This document shows, piece by piece, positions 20,683-29,937 of a DNA stretch of 64,000 bases. Each line of letters opens with the position of its first letter. Within the stretch, counting starts at the first letter, position 1. Below the pieces are notes generated by a model. The model worked only from the letters and a program-made list of their open reading frames with translations, did not search any database and was not told where the DNA came from. A program made the position numbers and the translations under genes. Origin of the DNA: Spongiihabitans sp963422685 (GTDB lineage: Bacteria; Pseudomonadota; Gammaproteobacteria; Arenicellales; Poriferihabitantaceae); assembly GCA_963422685.1 (NCBI GenBank), contig OY730442.1, positions 558,001-622,000 of the forward strand. Reading direction: 5' to 3'.

Positions 20683-20779
20683 AGTTAATGGGATCTCTAA
20701 CCCCCCCCCCTCAATTCTTGCGATAACAGTCCATACACTACAAAGGCGAATAGGTAACGCGAGGCAACCGGGATTTTTT

Positions 20780-21718
20780 GACCACCAAAACCGATTGGAG
20801 CAGCTCGAACACCTGGGCGGTCCGTTGCTGGCCTGATCACGAATTGTTGACCGGGAAGCCTTTCGTCCATTATTCAAAGATCTCTACAAGACCCGTCTCC
20901 AGAATAAGGGAGGCCGTCCACCGGTTGATGCCCTGCTGATGTTGAAAGTGCTGGTGTTACAACACTTTTATCACTTGTCAGATGATCAAACCGCAGATCA
21001 GATACGCGACCGCTACAGTTTTTGTTACTTTCTCGGTCTGGAACCCGAAGACAGAGTGCCCGATGCCAAAACGATCCGCGGGCATAATGGATGCGTTGTT
21101 CGAGGCATTACTGGTGCAGATCAACGCAGCCGGTTACACCGCCCGGCAAGGCCAGATTGTGGACGCCGGGATGGTTCCTGCCCCGAAACAATGCAATAGT
21201 CGAAAAGAGAACGAACCGATCAAGGCAGGTGATATTCCTGACTGGGACGCAGCAAAACGGCGTCAGCAAGACGGGCAGGCGCGGTGGATAAAAAAGCACA
21301 ACAAAACTCACTATGGGTATAAAAACCATATTAGTGTGGAGCATCGGCACAAGCTGATACGCCACTACCGTATCACCACCGCCTCAGTGCACCACAGCCA
21401 GGTATTTGAAGAACTGCTGGACCCGAACAACAGTAACGGCAGTGTGGACGGACTCGGCTTATCGCAGTAGGGAACGAGAGGCCGCAGTCCCATTCATCCT
21501 AAGGGCACGCGAGGGCGGCCACTCAATAAACGCGGGCAAAAAGCCAATCGTAAACGCTCCATCCTGCGTGCTCGGGTTGAGCCACGTATTTTGCGCAACC
21601 CGCTAATCGACTTGTCCGCACCACAAGGCTGGAACGTGCCAGGATCAAAGTGGGGATGATGAATGGGGTCTATAACTTGCGGCGATACGCCTTCCTGACC
21701 GGTAAAACGATAGATTAA
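20780..21718 (+). pseudogene. IS5-family transposase, degenerate
   Basis: Pieces in several frames reconstruct one DDE transposase with an N-terminal DUF772-type helical domain. They are LEQLEHLGGPLLA-stop, then IVDREAFRPLFKDLYKTRLQ, LMLKVLVLQHFYHLSDDQTA, FLGLEPEDRVPDAKTI, ALFEALLVQINAAGYTARQG, HNKTHYGYKNHISVEHRHK, and near the end RARIKVGMMNGVYNLRRYA. An in-frame TGA near 20837 and at least four frameshifts make it non-functional. Ends are approximate; no terminal inverted repeats were identified. It lies between the broken demethylase and the intact catabolic operon, and may mark a rearrangement point. Confidence 0.8.
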
Positions 21719-21874
21719 GCCAAAAACTCAAGCAATTTCATCCGGCAATAATCCATGATGCTGGAAACCTGCTCTGCTTGTTCTGCTTGTTCTGTTCTGC
21801 ATAGTGTATCGCGATGCTTTTAGAAGTGCCCTTAATCCAACAACGGGCAGTCGGCGAACGCAAACCTGCTGCAA

Positions 21875-23155
21875 CTATTTTTCAGCCGTGCATATCCATG
21901 CGGCCGCATCTGCAATCGCTGTTGCAGCGCGCTGCAGGTCTTGCTCCGTCAGGGCAAGGCAGGGATAGACCTTGCCGGGTGATTTGAGGAGGCCCCGTTT
22001 TCTAAGCGCTTTATTGAAAGCGGCGCTCTTGCTGGCATCCGCGGTCAAAATATCCCGGTAATTGCTAACGGCCCTGTCTATGAAAACGGCACCAAACAAC
22101 ACCGGATGGCCGATAATCCGGTGTGCGTGGCCATGTGCGGCGAGATGGGTTGAGAACGCCCGCATAAGCGTTTTGCCATTTTCCAGCAGCTTCTCGTAGC
22201 TGCCCGGGCGACGCAGGATTTCCAGGGTTTTTAACCCGGCCACAGCGGCCACCGGGTTTCCCGAAAGCGTGCCAAGCTGCATTAAAAATCCATCGGCCCC
22301 AACCTTGCCCTGATCGAAATGCGCCATGATATCGGCGCGCCCGGCAATCGCAGCCAACGGAAGACCGCCGCCGATCACTTTGCCGAGGGTGCAGACATCC
22401 GGGGTAACGCCATGCAGTGTCTGTGCGCCGCCATAACACAGTCGGAAGCCGGTTACCACTTCATCGAAAATAAGCACGATGCCGTACTTGTCGCATTCTT
22501 CGCGCAGCATTTCGAGAAAACCGGGGGCAGACGGAATAATGCGCTGCAACGGCTCGACGATGACCGCAGCAATCTCGTCTGCATATTCCGCAATCAGGGA
22601 ACGGGTGAAGTCAGCATCATTGAACGCCGCGATGAGCATTTCATCGCATACGCTTTGCGGGATACCCGCAGAATCGGCGACGGCCAGGGGAAAATCCACC
22701 AGCTTTGTCGGCGCAAGGCTCATCTGCGCTTCCGCCGACATGCCGTGATAACCGCCCTCAAACTTCACAATTTTGTTGCGCCCGGTGAATGCACGGGCCA
22801 GACGCATGGCATACATATCGGCCTCGCCGCCGGTCGAAACATATCGCAATTGTTCCGCGCAGGGCACCGCCCGGCAAATCTCTTCGGCAAGTTCTACGGC
22901 CGCAGCATTGCTGGCGAAAAAGGTCATGCCCCGGTCAAGCTGATGATGCACCGCGGCGAGCACTTCCGGGTGCCCATGGCCCAGCAGCATTGGGCCAGAA
23001 CCAATCAGACAGTCGATATATTCATTGCCATCCTCGTCCCAGACGCGGGCACCCTCACCACGGCTGATGATGATGCCGGGATCGAAGTTTCCAAAACCGC
23101 CTGCCGGGAAAACGGCATTGCCCCGGTCAATCCAATCCTGCTGTTTTTCAGACAT
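21875..23155 (-). CDS. Class III aminotransferase, glutamate-1-semialdehyde aminomutase-like
   Basis: 426 residues from the ATG at 23155 (a GTG at 23167 would add four). VFPAGGFGNFDPGIIISRGEGARVWDEDG, LIGSGPMLLGHGHPEV, and the PLP-lysine region VCTLGKVIGGGLPLAAIAG are typical of the HemL-like branch of fold-type I class III enzymes. In this context it is more likely a catabolic transaminase or aminomutase than the tetrapyrrole enzyme. It is the last of five minus-strand genes with no gaps between them, starting next to the stop of the enolase-superfamily gene. The substrate should be an amino acid or semialdehyde formed after N-demethylation. Confidence 0.86.
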   Translation of the reverse strand: MSEKQQDWIDRGNAVFPAGGFGNFDPGIIISRGEGARVWDEDGNEYIDCLIGSGPMLLGHGHPEVLAAVHHQLDRGMTFFASNAAAVELAEEICRAVPCAEQLRYVSTGGEADMYAMRLARAFTGRNKIVKFEGGYHGMSAEAQMSLAPTKLVDFPLAVADSAGIPQSVCDEMLIAAFNDADFTRSLIAEYADEIAAVIVEPLQRIIPSAPGFLEMLREECDKYGIVLIFDEVVTGFRLCYGGAQTLHGVTPDVCTLGKVIGGGLPLAAIAGRADIMAHFDQGKVGADGFLMQLGTLSGNPVAAVAGLKTLEILRRPGSYEKLLENGKTLMRAFSTHLAAHGHAHRIIGHPVLFGAVFIDRAVSNYRDILTADASKSAAFNKALRKRGLLKSPGKVYPCLALTEQDLQRAATAIADAAAWICTAEK

Positions 23156-23167
23156 GGTACGTCTCAC

Positions 23168-24274
23168 TTATTCATAAACCGCAGCGGGTTCACCAAGAAT
23201 TTCCACGTCGGGCTCCACCCCAAGCCCCGGCGCATCGGAAACGGTGAGCAGCCCGTGCCGTGTGCGGCAGCCCTGGCCAGGCGCCACGTCCACCGTCAGC
23301 ATATCCTGGCAGGCCCAGGTGGCCACTGCAAACGCCCGGGGGATGCTCTGCGCCAGGTGCGCCGCTTCCGTATCCGCCAGTACCGAGCCGCCGGTTGCCA
23401 TCACATAAATCTGCATACCATACGCCGCGGCAATGCTGCACAAGCGCCGCGCCCGGGTCAGACCACCCACCCGATTCGGCTTGACGTTTATCACCTCTGC
23501 AATGCCTTCATGGGCGATACGAACCACGTCCTGCAAGGTCACCAGCGTCTCATCCACGCTGACAGGTGACGTGGTTATCCTGCGCACTGCTGCCAGATCA
23601 TCCAGTGTTTCGCCGGGTTGTTCGAAGGTAACCCCGAGGTCGGCTACAGCATTCATGACGATGCCGGCCTGTCGCCGGGTCCAGGCGCGGTTGGCGTCAT
23701 AGAGCATGATTTCATGCGGTCTGCGGTGCGCTTCTATAAACCGGATATTCTCTATATCCTTGGCCTCATCGCCCCCCACTTTCACGGAATGTGCGAAGTA
23801 ACTCTGCTTGCGATATTTTTCGATAATGCCGAGCATATAATCCGGGTCACCAGCGGAAACCGACGACGCCACCGGGGTGCCTGCGGCCCGACGCCCGCCC
23901 AGAAGGTCGGCGATGGGCCGGCCGAATGCCTTGCCCATGATGTCCCAACAGGCAAGATCAATGGGCGCCTTGGCGTACAGATGCCCCGGCAGGCAAAGAT
24001 CCATTGCCCGTTCAACCAGTTCCACCGCGCAGGGATCCTGGTTCAGGATGGACTTTGCCATGGTGCCGATAGCGCAGCGGATACCGGGCCCGTGCGCCGG
24101 CAGATAGGTATTTCCCCAGGGGCAGCCCTCGCCCCAGCCGCTGATACCTGTATCCGTATCAAGGCGCACGAACGTGCTGTCGAGCTGCTCAAATTTCAAT
24201 CGCCCACCACTGAGCCAGTAAGGCTCGGCCAGAGGCAGCGTCATTTGCCACACACTAATGCGGATGATTTTCAT
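23168..24274 (-). CDS. Mandelate racemase/muconate lactonizing enzyme family protein (copy 1)
   Basis: 368 residues, complete enolase-superfamily protein: N-terminal capping domain (SGWGEGCPWGNTYLPAHG) and barrel with metal ligands D193 (YDANRAW), E218 (FEQPGE) and D241 (SVDETL). Lysines K165 (SVKVGG) and K265 (INVKPNRVGG) face each other, the arrangement used by two-base racemases and epimerases of this superfamily, such as proline-betaine and hydroxyproline-betaine epimerase (HpbD-type) and cis-3-hydroxyproline dehydratase relatives. Its start overlaps the stop of copy 2 (ATGA). A betaine-type substrate is inferred from neighbours, not proven. Confidence 0.87.
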   Translation of the reverse strand: MKIIRISVWQMTLPLAEPYWLSGGRLKFEQLDSTFVRLDTDTGISGWGEGCPWGNTYLPAHGPGIRCAIGTMAKSILNQDPCAVELVERAMDLCLPGHLYAKAPIDLACWDIMGKAFGRPIADLLGGRRAAGTPVASSVSAGDPDYMLGIIEKYRKQSYFAHSVKVGGDEAKDIENIRFIEAHRRPHEIMLYDANRAWTRRQAGIVMNAVADLGVTFEQPGETLDDLAAVRRITTSPVSVDETLVTLQDVVRIAHEGIAEVINVKPNRVGGLTRARRLCSIAAAYGMQIYVMATGGSVLADTEAAHLAQSIPRAFAVATWACQDMLTVDVAPGQGCRTRHGLLTVSDAPGLGVEPDVEILGEPAAVYE

Positions 24275-25383
24275 GGTCGCTTTGCATACACGGCAACGGC
24301 CGGGCCCAGGCTGTCATAATCGGGTTCAACTCCTGCCCCGGGCGTATCGCTGGCATAGAGCCTGCCATCGGCCGTAGTGGCGCCGCCAATCCCGGTGGAA
24401 CGGGTGTTGTAATGATGCAGATCGGTTGAGTTAACCAGAAACTCGGCGGGGGTTGACGCCGCAAAATGGGCCACCGTGGCTGAAGTTATCTCCCCGCCCC
24501 AGGTATCTTCGGCCACAATCGGTATATGGTTTTCAACCAGATAGTCCCGGACCTTGCGGGCTTTTGACAAACCACCGAGATTCGAGATTTTCAGACAACA
24601 GATCTCAGCCCCTTTATCCTCAACAATACGGTGCGCCATACGCATGTCCGTGAGGCATTCATCAAGCTTCATGGGCAAATCAATCAAACGGCGAACCTGT
24701 TGGCATTCCTCGTAGCTTCGGCAGGGTTGTTCGAGTACGAAATCCAGATCCCGGGTGGCGCGAGCGACCCGTATGGCATCATCCACGCGCCAGCCCTGAT
24801 TGGCATCAGCCATGGCCTTCTCGCCGGGCTGCACAAGCGGCACGGTCTGACGGATATGGTCAATATCCGCAGCCCAGTGCGAACCCACCTTGATCTGGAA
24901 TTGCCGGTACCCGTCAGCCCGGTGCTGCGCTATTTCTATCCGGGTTTGCTCGACGGGCTTCTGCGGCGCAACCCGATACATCGGCGCACCGTCGGTAAGT
25001 TTGCCACCAAGCAACATCCACACAGGCTGTCCTGTCGCCTTGCCCAGCACATCCCAACAAGCCGCAATAAAAGGCGCCTTCGCGTATCCGTGTCCGAGAA
25101 TTGTGCCATCCATAAGCCGGTCAATTTTTTCGGTCTGTCGCGGGTCCTGCCCAATCAGAACCGGAGCCAGCAAGCGAGCGGCGGCCTCTACGCCTTCGGA
25201 ATGGGCCTGCATATAATTTTCGCCGCACGGGGTGAACTCGCCGCAACCGGACAATCCGGCATCGGTTTCGATGACAACTACGGAAGCATTCGCTGTGGCC
25301 ATAACATTTCCGGCCCCCCAGGCATACTCGCCGCCGGCATAGGGCAAATGTGTTCTGTAAACCGACAGGCGAGTGATGTTCAA
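24271..25383 (-). CDS. Mandelate racemase/muconate lactonizing enzyme family protein (copy 2)
   Basis: 370 residues. Metal ligands D193 (ADANQGW), E218 (LEQPC) and D241 (KLDECL) and catalytic lysines K165 (QIKVGS) and K265 (LKISNLGG) occupy the same positions as in copy 1, although the sequences differ widely. The pair are therefore old paralogues with probably different steps or stereochemistry. The start is a TTG overlapping the TGA of the upstream oxidoreductase; no ATG gives a better N-terminus (NITRLSVYRTHLPYAGG is the family start). AEDTWGGEITSATVAHFA near the C-terminus is typical of the proline-betaine racemase / hydroxyproline-betaine epimerase and dehydratase group. Confidence 0.87.
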   Translation of the reverse strand: MNITRLSVYRTHLPYAGGEYAWGAGNVMATANASVVVIETDAGLSGCGEFTPCGENYMQAHSEGVEAAARLLAPVLIGQDPRQTEKIDRLMDGTILGHGYAKAPFIAACWDVLGKATGQPVWMLLGGKLTDGAPMYRVAPQKPVEQTRIEIAQHRADGYRQFQIKVGSHWAADIDHIRQTVPLVQPGEKAMADANQGWRVDDAIRVARATRDLDFVLEQPCRSYEECQQVRRLIDLPMKLDECLTDMRMAHRIVEDKGAEICCLKISNLGGLSKARKVRDYLVENHIPIVAEDTWGGEITSATVAHFAASTPAEFLVNSTDLHHYNTRSTGIGGATTADGRLYASDTPGAGVEPDYDSLGPAVAVYAKRP

Positions 25384-26468
25384 AATGTATCCTGATTGGT
25401 CACTACAATGTTGCCGACGTGCTTTTTCCCTATGAATGCCCGTTGCGCATCATGTAGCGCTGTGAGCGGATAGGTCGCCCCGAGCAGCGGCTTGATTTCG
25501 CCGCGTTCGATATATCCGACCAGATCAGCAAAAGCGCCGGGGGGCGCCACCGTCGCGCCCGTGAAAGTGAGATCGCGCAGATAGAATACCCGCAAGTCCA
25601 TTTGCACCATGGGCCCGGCGATGGCACCGGCGCAGGTATAGCATCCGCCACGCGCCAGTACGCCGATCAGACTGGGCCATATCGCGCCGCCCACCACGTC
25701 TGCGACAACCGTAACCGTGTCCTGCCCGATTGCCTCTTGCAGCGCCGTTTGCAGATTGCGGGGGGACCGCGGCAGGATGGCTGCGGGACGGATAGCGCCA
25801 AGCCGGGCGTGTTTGTCCGGTGACGCCATGGCAATGGTTGTGGCGCCGCGCCGGTTTGCAAGCTGTATCAGTGCCGAACCCACACCACCTGACGCGCCGC
25901 AAACAAGAACCGTGTCACGCTCACCGACTTTGGCGCGGTTGAGCATATTTTCCGCCGTGATGGACGAAGTGGCGAACGTCGCCAGTTCGGCGCTGGTCAA
26001 ATTGCATTCCACCGGATGTACCTGACGCTGATCAACCCGGGTGTAGTCCGCAAAGCCGCCGTCACATTCCGAGCCGAAATAGCCACATTTGTCCAGATTC
26101 AGCGGGTCGTCCCAGTCGCGCAGCCAGGTATCCACCAGCACCCGCCTGCCGACCAGCGCTGCATCCGCCCCCACGCCAACCGCGACTACCCGGCCCGCCA
26201 CATCAGCGCCCTGAATACGCGGAAAAGTGATTGCCGCGCCGCCCCATGCGGCGTCTGCATCATCGGCGCTGTGAAATGCGCCGCCAGTGGTATTTTCGCT
26301 GACCGCTTTCGAATACCAGGCCGTGCGTGTGTTGACGTCCGTGTTGTTTAAACCGCAGGCCTGAACCTTGATCAGCACCTCGCCCGGCCCGGGTTCTGGA
26401 ACCGGCCAGTTGTCGTGAAAAACCAGTTTATCCAGGTCGCCGTGGCCAGTCAGCACGAAGGCGCGCAT
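25380..26468 (-). CDS. Zinc-type alcohol dehydrogenase-like / quinone oxidoreductase (MDR)
   Basis: 362 residues from the ATG at 26468 (MRAFVLTGHGDLDKLVFHD); the longer ORF start is rejected. GPGEVLIKVQACGLNNTDVNTR is the MDR catalytic-domain signature, but the usual catalytic zinc cysteine is replaced in NNTDV, so a zinc-independent enoyl or quinone reductase-like activity is likely. The NAD(P)-binding motif is VCGASGGVGSALIQLA. It lies 14 bp behind the FAD demethylase and overlaps the next gene. A role in oxidising or reducing an intermediate of the betaine pathway is inferred from position. Confidence 0.85.
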   Translation of the reverse strand: MRAFVLTGHGDLDKLVFHDNWPVPEPGPGEVLIKVQACGLNNTDVNTRTAWYSKAVSENTTGGAFHSADDADAAWGGAAITFPRIQGADVAGRVVAVGVGADAALVGRRVLVDTWLRDWDDPLNLDKCGYFGSECDGGFADYTRVDQRQVHPVECNLTSAELATFATSSITAENMLNRAKVGERDTVLVCGASGGVGSALIQLANRRGATTIAMASPDKHARLGAIRPAAILPRSPRNLQTALQEAIGQDTVTVVADVVGGAIWPSLIGVLARGGCYTCAGAIAGPMVQMDLRVFYLRDLTFTGATVAPPGAFADLVGYIERGEIKPLLGATYPLTALHDAQRAFIGKKHVGNIVVTNQDTF

Positions 26469-26482
26469 ACCGTCGGCCGGTC

Positions 26483-28945
26483 TCACGCGGCCATCTCCCG
26501 CATCGGGACGTCCACGCGCGGCAATATGCATTGGGGGTCATAGGCCGGTTCGCCCAGAACCCGGGCAACACGCGGCGTGCCGGCAATGATTACTTCAAGC
26601 CTGGTTCCTGTCCTGGCCGCAGCGGGTTTGATATAGGCAAAGGCAAGAATTTTCCCGACGCTGTGACCGTATACAACAGACGTGGTGGAACCCACCACTT
26701 CACCATTGTGCAGCACCGCTTCTCCGCCATGCCCATCCTCCACACCATTCGGTTCAATCTCCAGATAAGCGCAGGTCCATGGCAGCGCAGCATCCAGACT
26801 TGCCCGGGTTGCCGCCTTGCCAATGAAGTCGCCCTTGTCCATGCTGACAAAGCGCATCACGCCGGCTTCGGGTAGTGTGACCTCGTTGGTAAGCTCAGCC
26901 GCACCCGGGAACATTTTTTCCATGCGCATCACGTTCATGGCAAAGGAGCCGAAGTCAACCATGCGATATGGTTCACCCGCCGCCCAAAGCGTGTCATAAA
27001 CAGCCGGCATATACTCACGTGGCCCATGAAGTTCCCAACCCAGCTCACCCGCATAGGACATGCGCAGGGCCCAGACTTTATTTCCGGCAATTTCTATCGG
27101 CTGTGCCGACATCCAGGGGAAACTAGCGTTGTCGAGGGGCGTATCGGTACAATTGGCCAGGACTGCACGCGCATCCGGGCCGCTAATGGCAAGTCCGGCC
27201 CATTCATCTGACCGCGTGGCAATGTCAACGCTTGCGCCATGCCGCCGCTGATTGAGGTGATCCAGCAGGCGCTGCGCAAAAAATGCTGCGCAAACCAGAT
27301 AAAATTCATGCTCGGCAAGGCGCACAATAATCAGCTCTATCTCAATACGACCGCGCCGGTTCAGCAGGTGGCCAAGCGCCATGCCGCCGACCTTTTTCGG
27401 CAGCCGGTTAGGTATGAGGCGGTCGAGAAAACTTTCGGCATCGGCTCCCGACAACACCACCCTGGCAAAAGCCGATATGTCCATGATACCCACCCGCTGG
27501 CGGACCGCGCTGACTTCACCGCCAACCACGTAATCAACCACGCTGCGTTTAAAGGAGTAATGATCGCGCTGCGCTGCGCCGTCTATGGCAAACCAGCGCG
27601 GGCGTTCATGGCCATATACTTCTTCATGGACCGCCCCTTTTGCTTTGAGACGCCGGTACAGCGGGCCTGGCCTGACTGGTCGGCCAGCAAGACGGTTGAA
27701 ATGCGGGAATGGAATTTCGTGGCGCAGGCAATAATCTTCCTGCGCCTTGATTATCTGCCAGGGTTTTGTGGCGTAAGCACCAAACCGCCGCGGGTCATAT
27801 TCGCGCATTGAAATATCCGCCGCACCGTACAACATATGGCGCGCCAGCTCACGGGTCAGACCCGGTCCCCAGCCAATGCCAATCTGGGTTCCACAGCAGC
27901 ACCAGTAATTCTGCACGCCCGGTGCCGGGCCGATCAGCGGATTGCCGTCCGGCGGGTGGGAAATCGCGCCGTGCACCGCGCGTTTTATACCGAGTTCAGC
28001 AAAAACGGGGACGCGCTCCAGGGCGTTTTGCAGCCAGGGCATGACCCGACCATAGTCGGCTTCGAACAATTCGTTCTCCGCTTCCCATGGGCAGTGATCT
28101 TCCCACACCGTATGCGGATTTTCTTTTTCATAAATGCCGATAAGGCCGGATTTCTGCTCCATGCGAATGTAGCCGGAGACCTGTTTATCGTCACGCATAA
28201 CCGGCAGCTCCGTGGTCAGGTGCTGAAATTCCGGCACGGTATCGGTGATGAAATAATGGTGGGTCATGGAAGTCATTGGCAGTTGCAGACCCGACCATTC
28301 ACCCATCTGCCGCGCATAGGTGCCGCCAGCGTTGACCACGTGCTCGCATACAATGTCGCCCGCTTCGGTACACACCTGCCACTCCCCTGCTGGCAGCGGC
28401 CTGATATCCGTGGCACGGCAGCGGCGGATGATTTTCGCGCCAAGCTGACGTGCGCCGAATGCCATCGCCCGGGTCGCCCCAGCAGGGTCCACATGGCCGT
28501 CATCGGGTGTATAAAGCGCACCGATGACCCCGTCGAGATTGTAGAACGGATGCAGTCTGGCGATGCAGGCCGGATCAACCAGTTCTATGTTGAAGCCAAG
28601 TGAACGGCCAACGCTGAGCGTATGACGCAGCCAGTCCATCTCATCCCGGGTGTAGGCCAGGCGCAACGACCCGCAGCCATGCCAGGTCACAGACTGGCCG
28701 GTCTCGGCTTCCAGGGCGCCGGAGTAAAGACCGATATTGTAGTCAACGCATTTGCCCAAGCCGAAACTTGAAGTGGAACGGGTGATTTGACCCGCAGCAT
28801 GCCAGGTGGAGCCGGAGGTCAACTCTGCTTTTTCCAGCAGCACCACGTCGGTACAACCTGCGTGCGCCAGATGATAGGCCAATCCACAGCCCATAATGCC
28901 GCCGCCAACGATGACCACCCGGGCGGTTTGCGGCAGATTTGGCAT
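26483..28945 (-). CDS. Dimethylglycine/sarcosine dehydrogenase-like FAD oxidoreductase with GcvT domain
   Basis: 820 residues from the ATG at 28945 (MPNLPQTARVVIVGGG). The first half is a DAO-type FAD oxidoreductase: dinucleotide motif VVIVGGGIMGCGLAYHL, and GSTWHAAGQI holding the histidine that carries covalent FAD in dimethylglycine and sarcosine dehydrogenases. The second half is a GcvT/aminomethyltransferase-type folate-binding module (MSYAGELGWELHGPREYM and the C-terminal barrel). These enzymes remove N-methyl groups, pass formaldehyde to tetrahydrofolate and electrons to EtfAB. It heads the five-gene operon, divergent from rpiR across an 86-bp operator region. Substrate likely an N-methylated amino acid. 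Confidence 0.9.
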   Translation of the reverse strand: MPNLPQTARVVIVGGGIMGCGLAYHLAHAGCTDVVLLEKAELTSGSTWHAAGQITRSTSSFGLGKCVDYNIGLYSGALEAETGQSVTWHGCGSLRLAYTRDEMDWLRHTLSVGRSLGFNIELVDPACIARLHPFYNLDGVIGALYTPDDGHVDPAGATRAMAFGARQLGAKIIRRCRATDIRPLPAGEWQVCTEAGDIVCEHVVNAGGTYARQMGEWSGLQLPMTSMTHHYFITDTVPEFQHLTTELPVMRDDKQVSGYIRMEQKSGLIGIYEKENPHTVWEDHCPWEAENELFEADYGRVMPWLQNALERVPVFAELGIKRAVHGAISHPPDGNPLIGPAPGVQNYWCCCGTQIGIGWGPGLTRELARHMLYGAADISMREYDPRRFGAYATKPWQIIKAQEDYCLRHEIPFPHFNRLAGRPVRPGPLYRRLKAKGAVHEEVYGHERPRWFAIDGAAQRDHYSFKRSVVDYVVGGEVSAVRQRVGIMDISAFARVVLSGADAESFLDRLIPNRLPKKVGGMALGHLLNRRGRIEIELIIVRLAEHEFYLVCAAFFAQRLLDHLNQRRHGASVDIATRSDEWAGLAISGPDARAVLANCTDTPLDNASFPWMSAQPIEIAGNKVWALRMSYAGELGWELHGPREYMPAVYDTLWAAGEPYRMVDFGSFAMNVMRMEKMFPGAAELTNEVTLPEAGVMRFVSMDKGDFIGKAATRASLDAALPWTCAYLEIEPNGVEDGHGGEAVLHNGEVVGSTTSVVYGHSVGKILAFAYIKPAAARTGTRLEVIIAGTPRVARVLGEPAYDPQCILPRVDVPMREMAA

Positions 28946-28991
28946 GGTTGTTTGCTGGGACACGAATTTTCTTCTGGCGGTCAAAAAATTG

Positions 28992-29003
28992 GTCTGGACA
29001 GAC
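28992..29003. promoter_or_regulatory. Short inverted repeat in the divergent promoter region
   Basis: gtctg-ga-cagac, a perfect 5-bp-arm inverted repeat in the 86-bp gap between the FAD demethylase operon and rpiR. It could be part of the regulator's binding region or an accessory site; too short to be sure. Confidence 0.3.
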
Positions 29004-29010
29004 TAATCGT

Positions 29011-29026
29011 ACAGATGTACATTTGT
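29011..29026. promoter_or_regulatory. Candidate operator for the RpiR-type regulator
   Basis: acagatgtacatttgt is a 16-bp palindrome broken only at one symmetric pair (core atgtacat is perfect). It ends 5 bases before the rpiR ATG and lies upstream of the divergent catabolic operon, so one bound dimer could control both directions. No identical copy was noticed elsewhere in the window. Confidence 0.55.
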
Positions 29027-29031
29027 CAACC

Positions 29032-29937
29032 ATGAATAAAACGAATGAACCAGACCCGCTTCTCAAAGCCCCGTCCGAGGTGTTGAAAGCGCTTGAGGCA
29101 GAGCTGGAAAGCCTGACTCCTGAAGTACGCAAGGCGGCTGCATACGTGCTTGAAAACCCGAATGACGTGGGGATTTCGTCCATTCGGAAGATTGCGGACG
29201 GGGCCAGAGTAAAGCCCAATACATTGGTTCGGATGGCGCGCAGTGCAGGTTTTAATGGCTACGACGATTTCCGTGCACCTTTTCGTGAAGAAATCCGGCG
29301 TGGCGGCATCAGTTTCCCCGACCGGGCGCGCTGGCTGCAATCCCTCGCCCAGGGCGGCAAACTTGCCGGTCTTTACGCAGATATGGCGGCAAGCGCTATC
29401 CGCAATATTGAGGAAACCTTCGCGGCCACCGATGATCAAGCTGTAAAGGACGCGGCTGACACAATCGTCTCGGCCCGCCGCACATACGTTCTGGGCGTCG
29501 GTATCAACAATACCAGCGCCCGCAACTTCACCTACCTTGCGGATATGGCGCTGGATGGCATCCAATCCATTCCAAAACAGGGCAGCACCGCCACTGATGA
29601 CCTGGTGCGGGCAGGCAACAACGATGTGCTGATTGCCATGACCTGCAAGCCCTATCGAACTGAAGTGGTGGCGGCTGTTGGTCTTGCAAAATCACAGGGG
29701 GTAACCATCATAGCGATTTCCGACAGCCCGGCATCGCCCATCGTGACCGTCGCCGACCACGCCTTTGTGATTGAAGCCGATACCCCGCAGTTTTTTCCAT
29801 CATCCGTTTCCATCATAGCGTTACTGGAAACCCTGATGGCTTTCGTCATTGCCGATGCCAGGCCCGATGTAATCGCCAACATTGAAGCATTCCACACCCG
29901 CCGACATCAGCTCGGTATTTATGCACAGGAGAAATAA
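29032..29937 (+). CDS. RpiR-family transcriptional regulator (HTH + SIS domain)
   Basis: 301 residues from the ATG at 29032, chosen over the upstream in-frame start because the operator candidate and HTH begin here. The N-terminal HTH_6 domain spans roughly 15-90 (LTPEVRKAAAYVLENPNDVG, IRKIADGARVKPNTLVRMAR). The SIS sugar/phosphate-binding domain follows from about 125 (YVLGVGINNTSARNFTYLAD, IAMTCKPYRTEVV). RpiR proteins sense small phosphorylated or related metabolites and repress or activate adjacent catabolic genes. Its stop is immediately followed by the Rieske oxygenase ATG (TAAATG), so the two are one transcript, and it diverges from the demethylase operon. It should govern both. Confidence 0.9.
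   Translation: MNKTNEPDPLLKAPSEVLKALEAELESLTPEVRKAAAYVLENPNDVGISSIRKIADGARVKPNTLVRMARSAGFNGYDDFRAPFREEIRRGGISFPDRARWLQSLAQGGKLAGLYADMAASAIRNIEETFAATDDQAVKDAADTIVSARRTYVLGVGINNTSARNFTYLADMALDGIQSIPKQGSTATDDLVRAGNNDVLIAMTCKPYRTEVVAAVGLAKSQGVTIIAISDSPASPIVTVADHAFVIEADTPQFFPSSVSIIALLETLMAFVIADARPDVIANIEAFHTRRHQLGIYAQEK

Noticed and set aside
22319..23569. Plus-strand ORF of 416 codons
   Set aside because: Antisense to the aminotransferase and the enolase-superfamily gene; His/Arg-rich composition typical of shadow frames.
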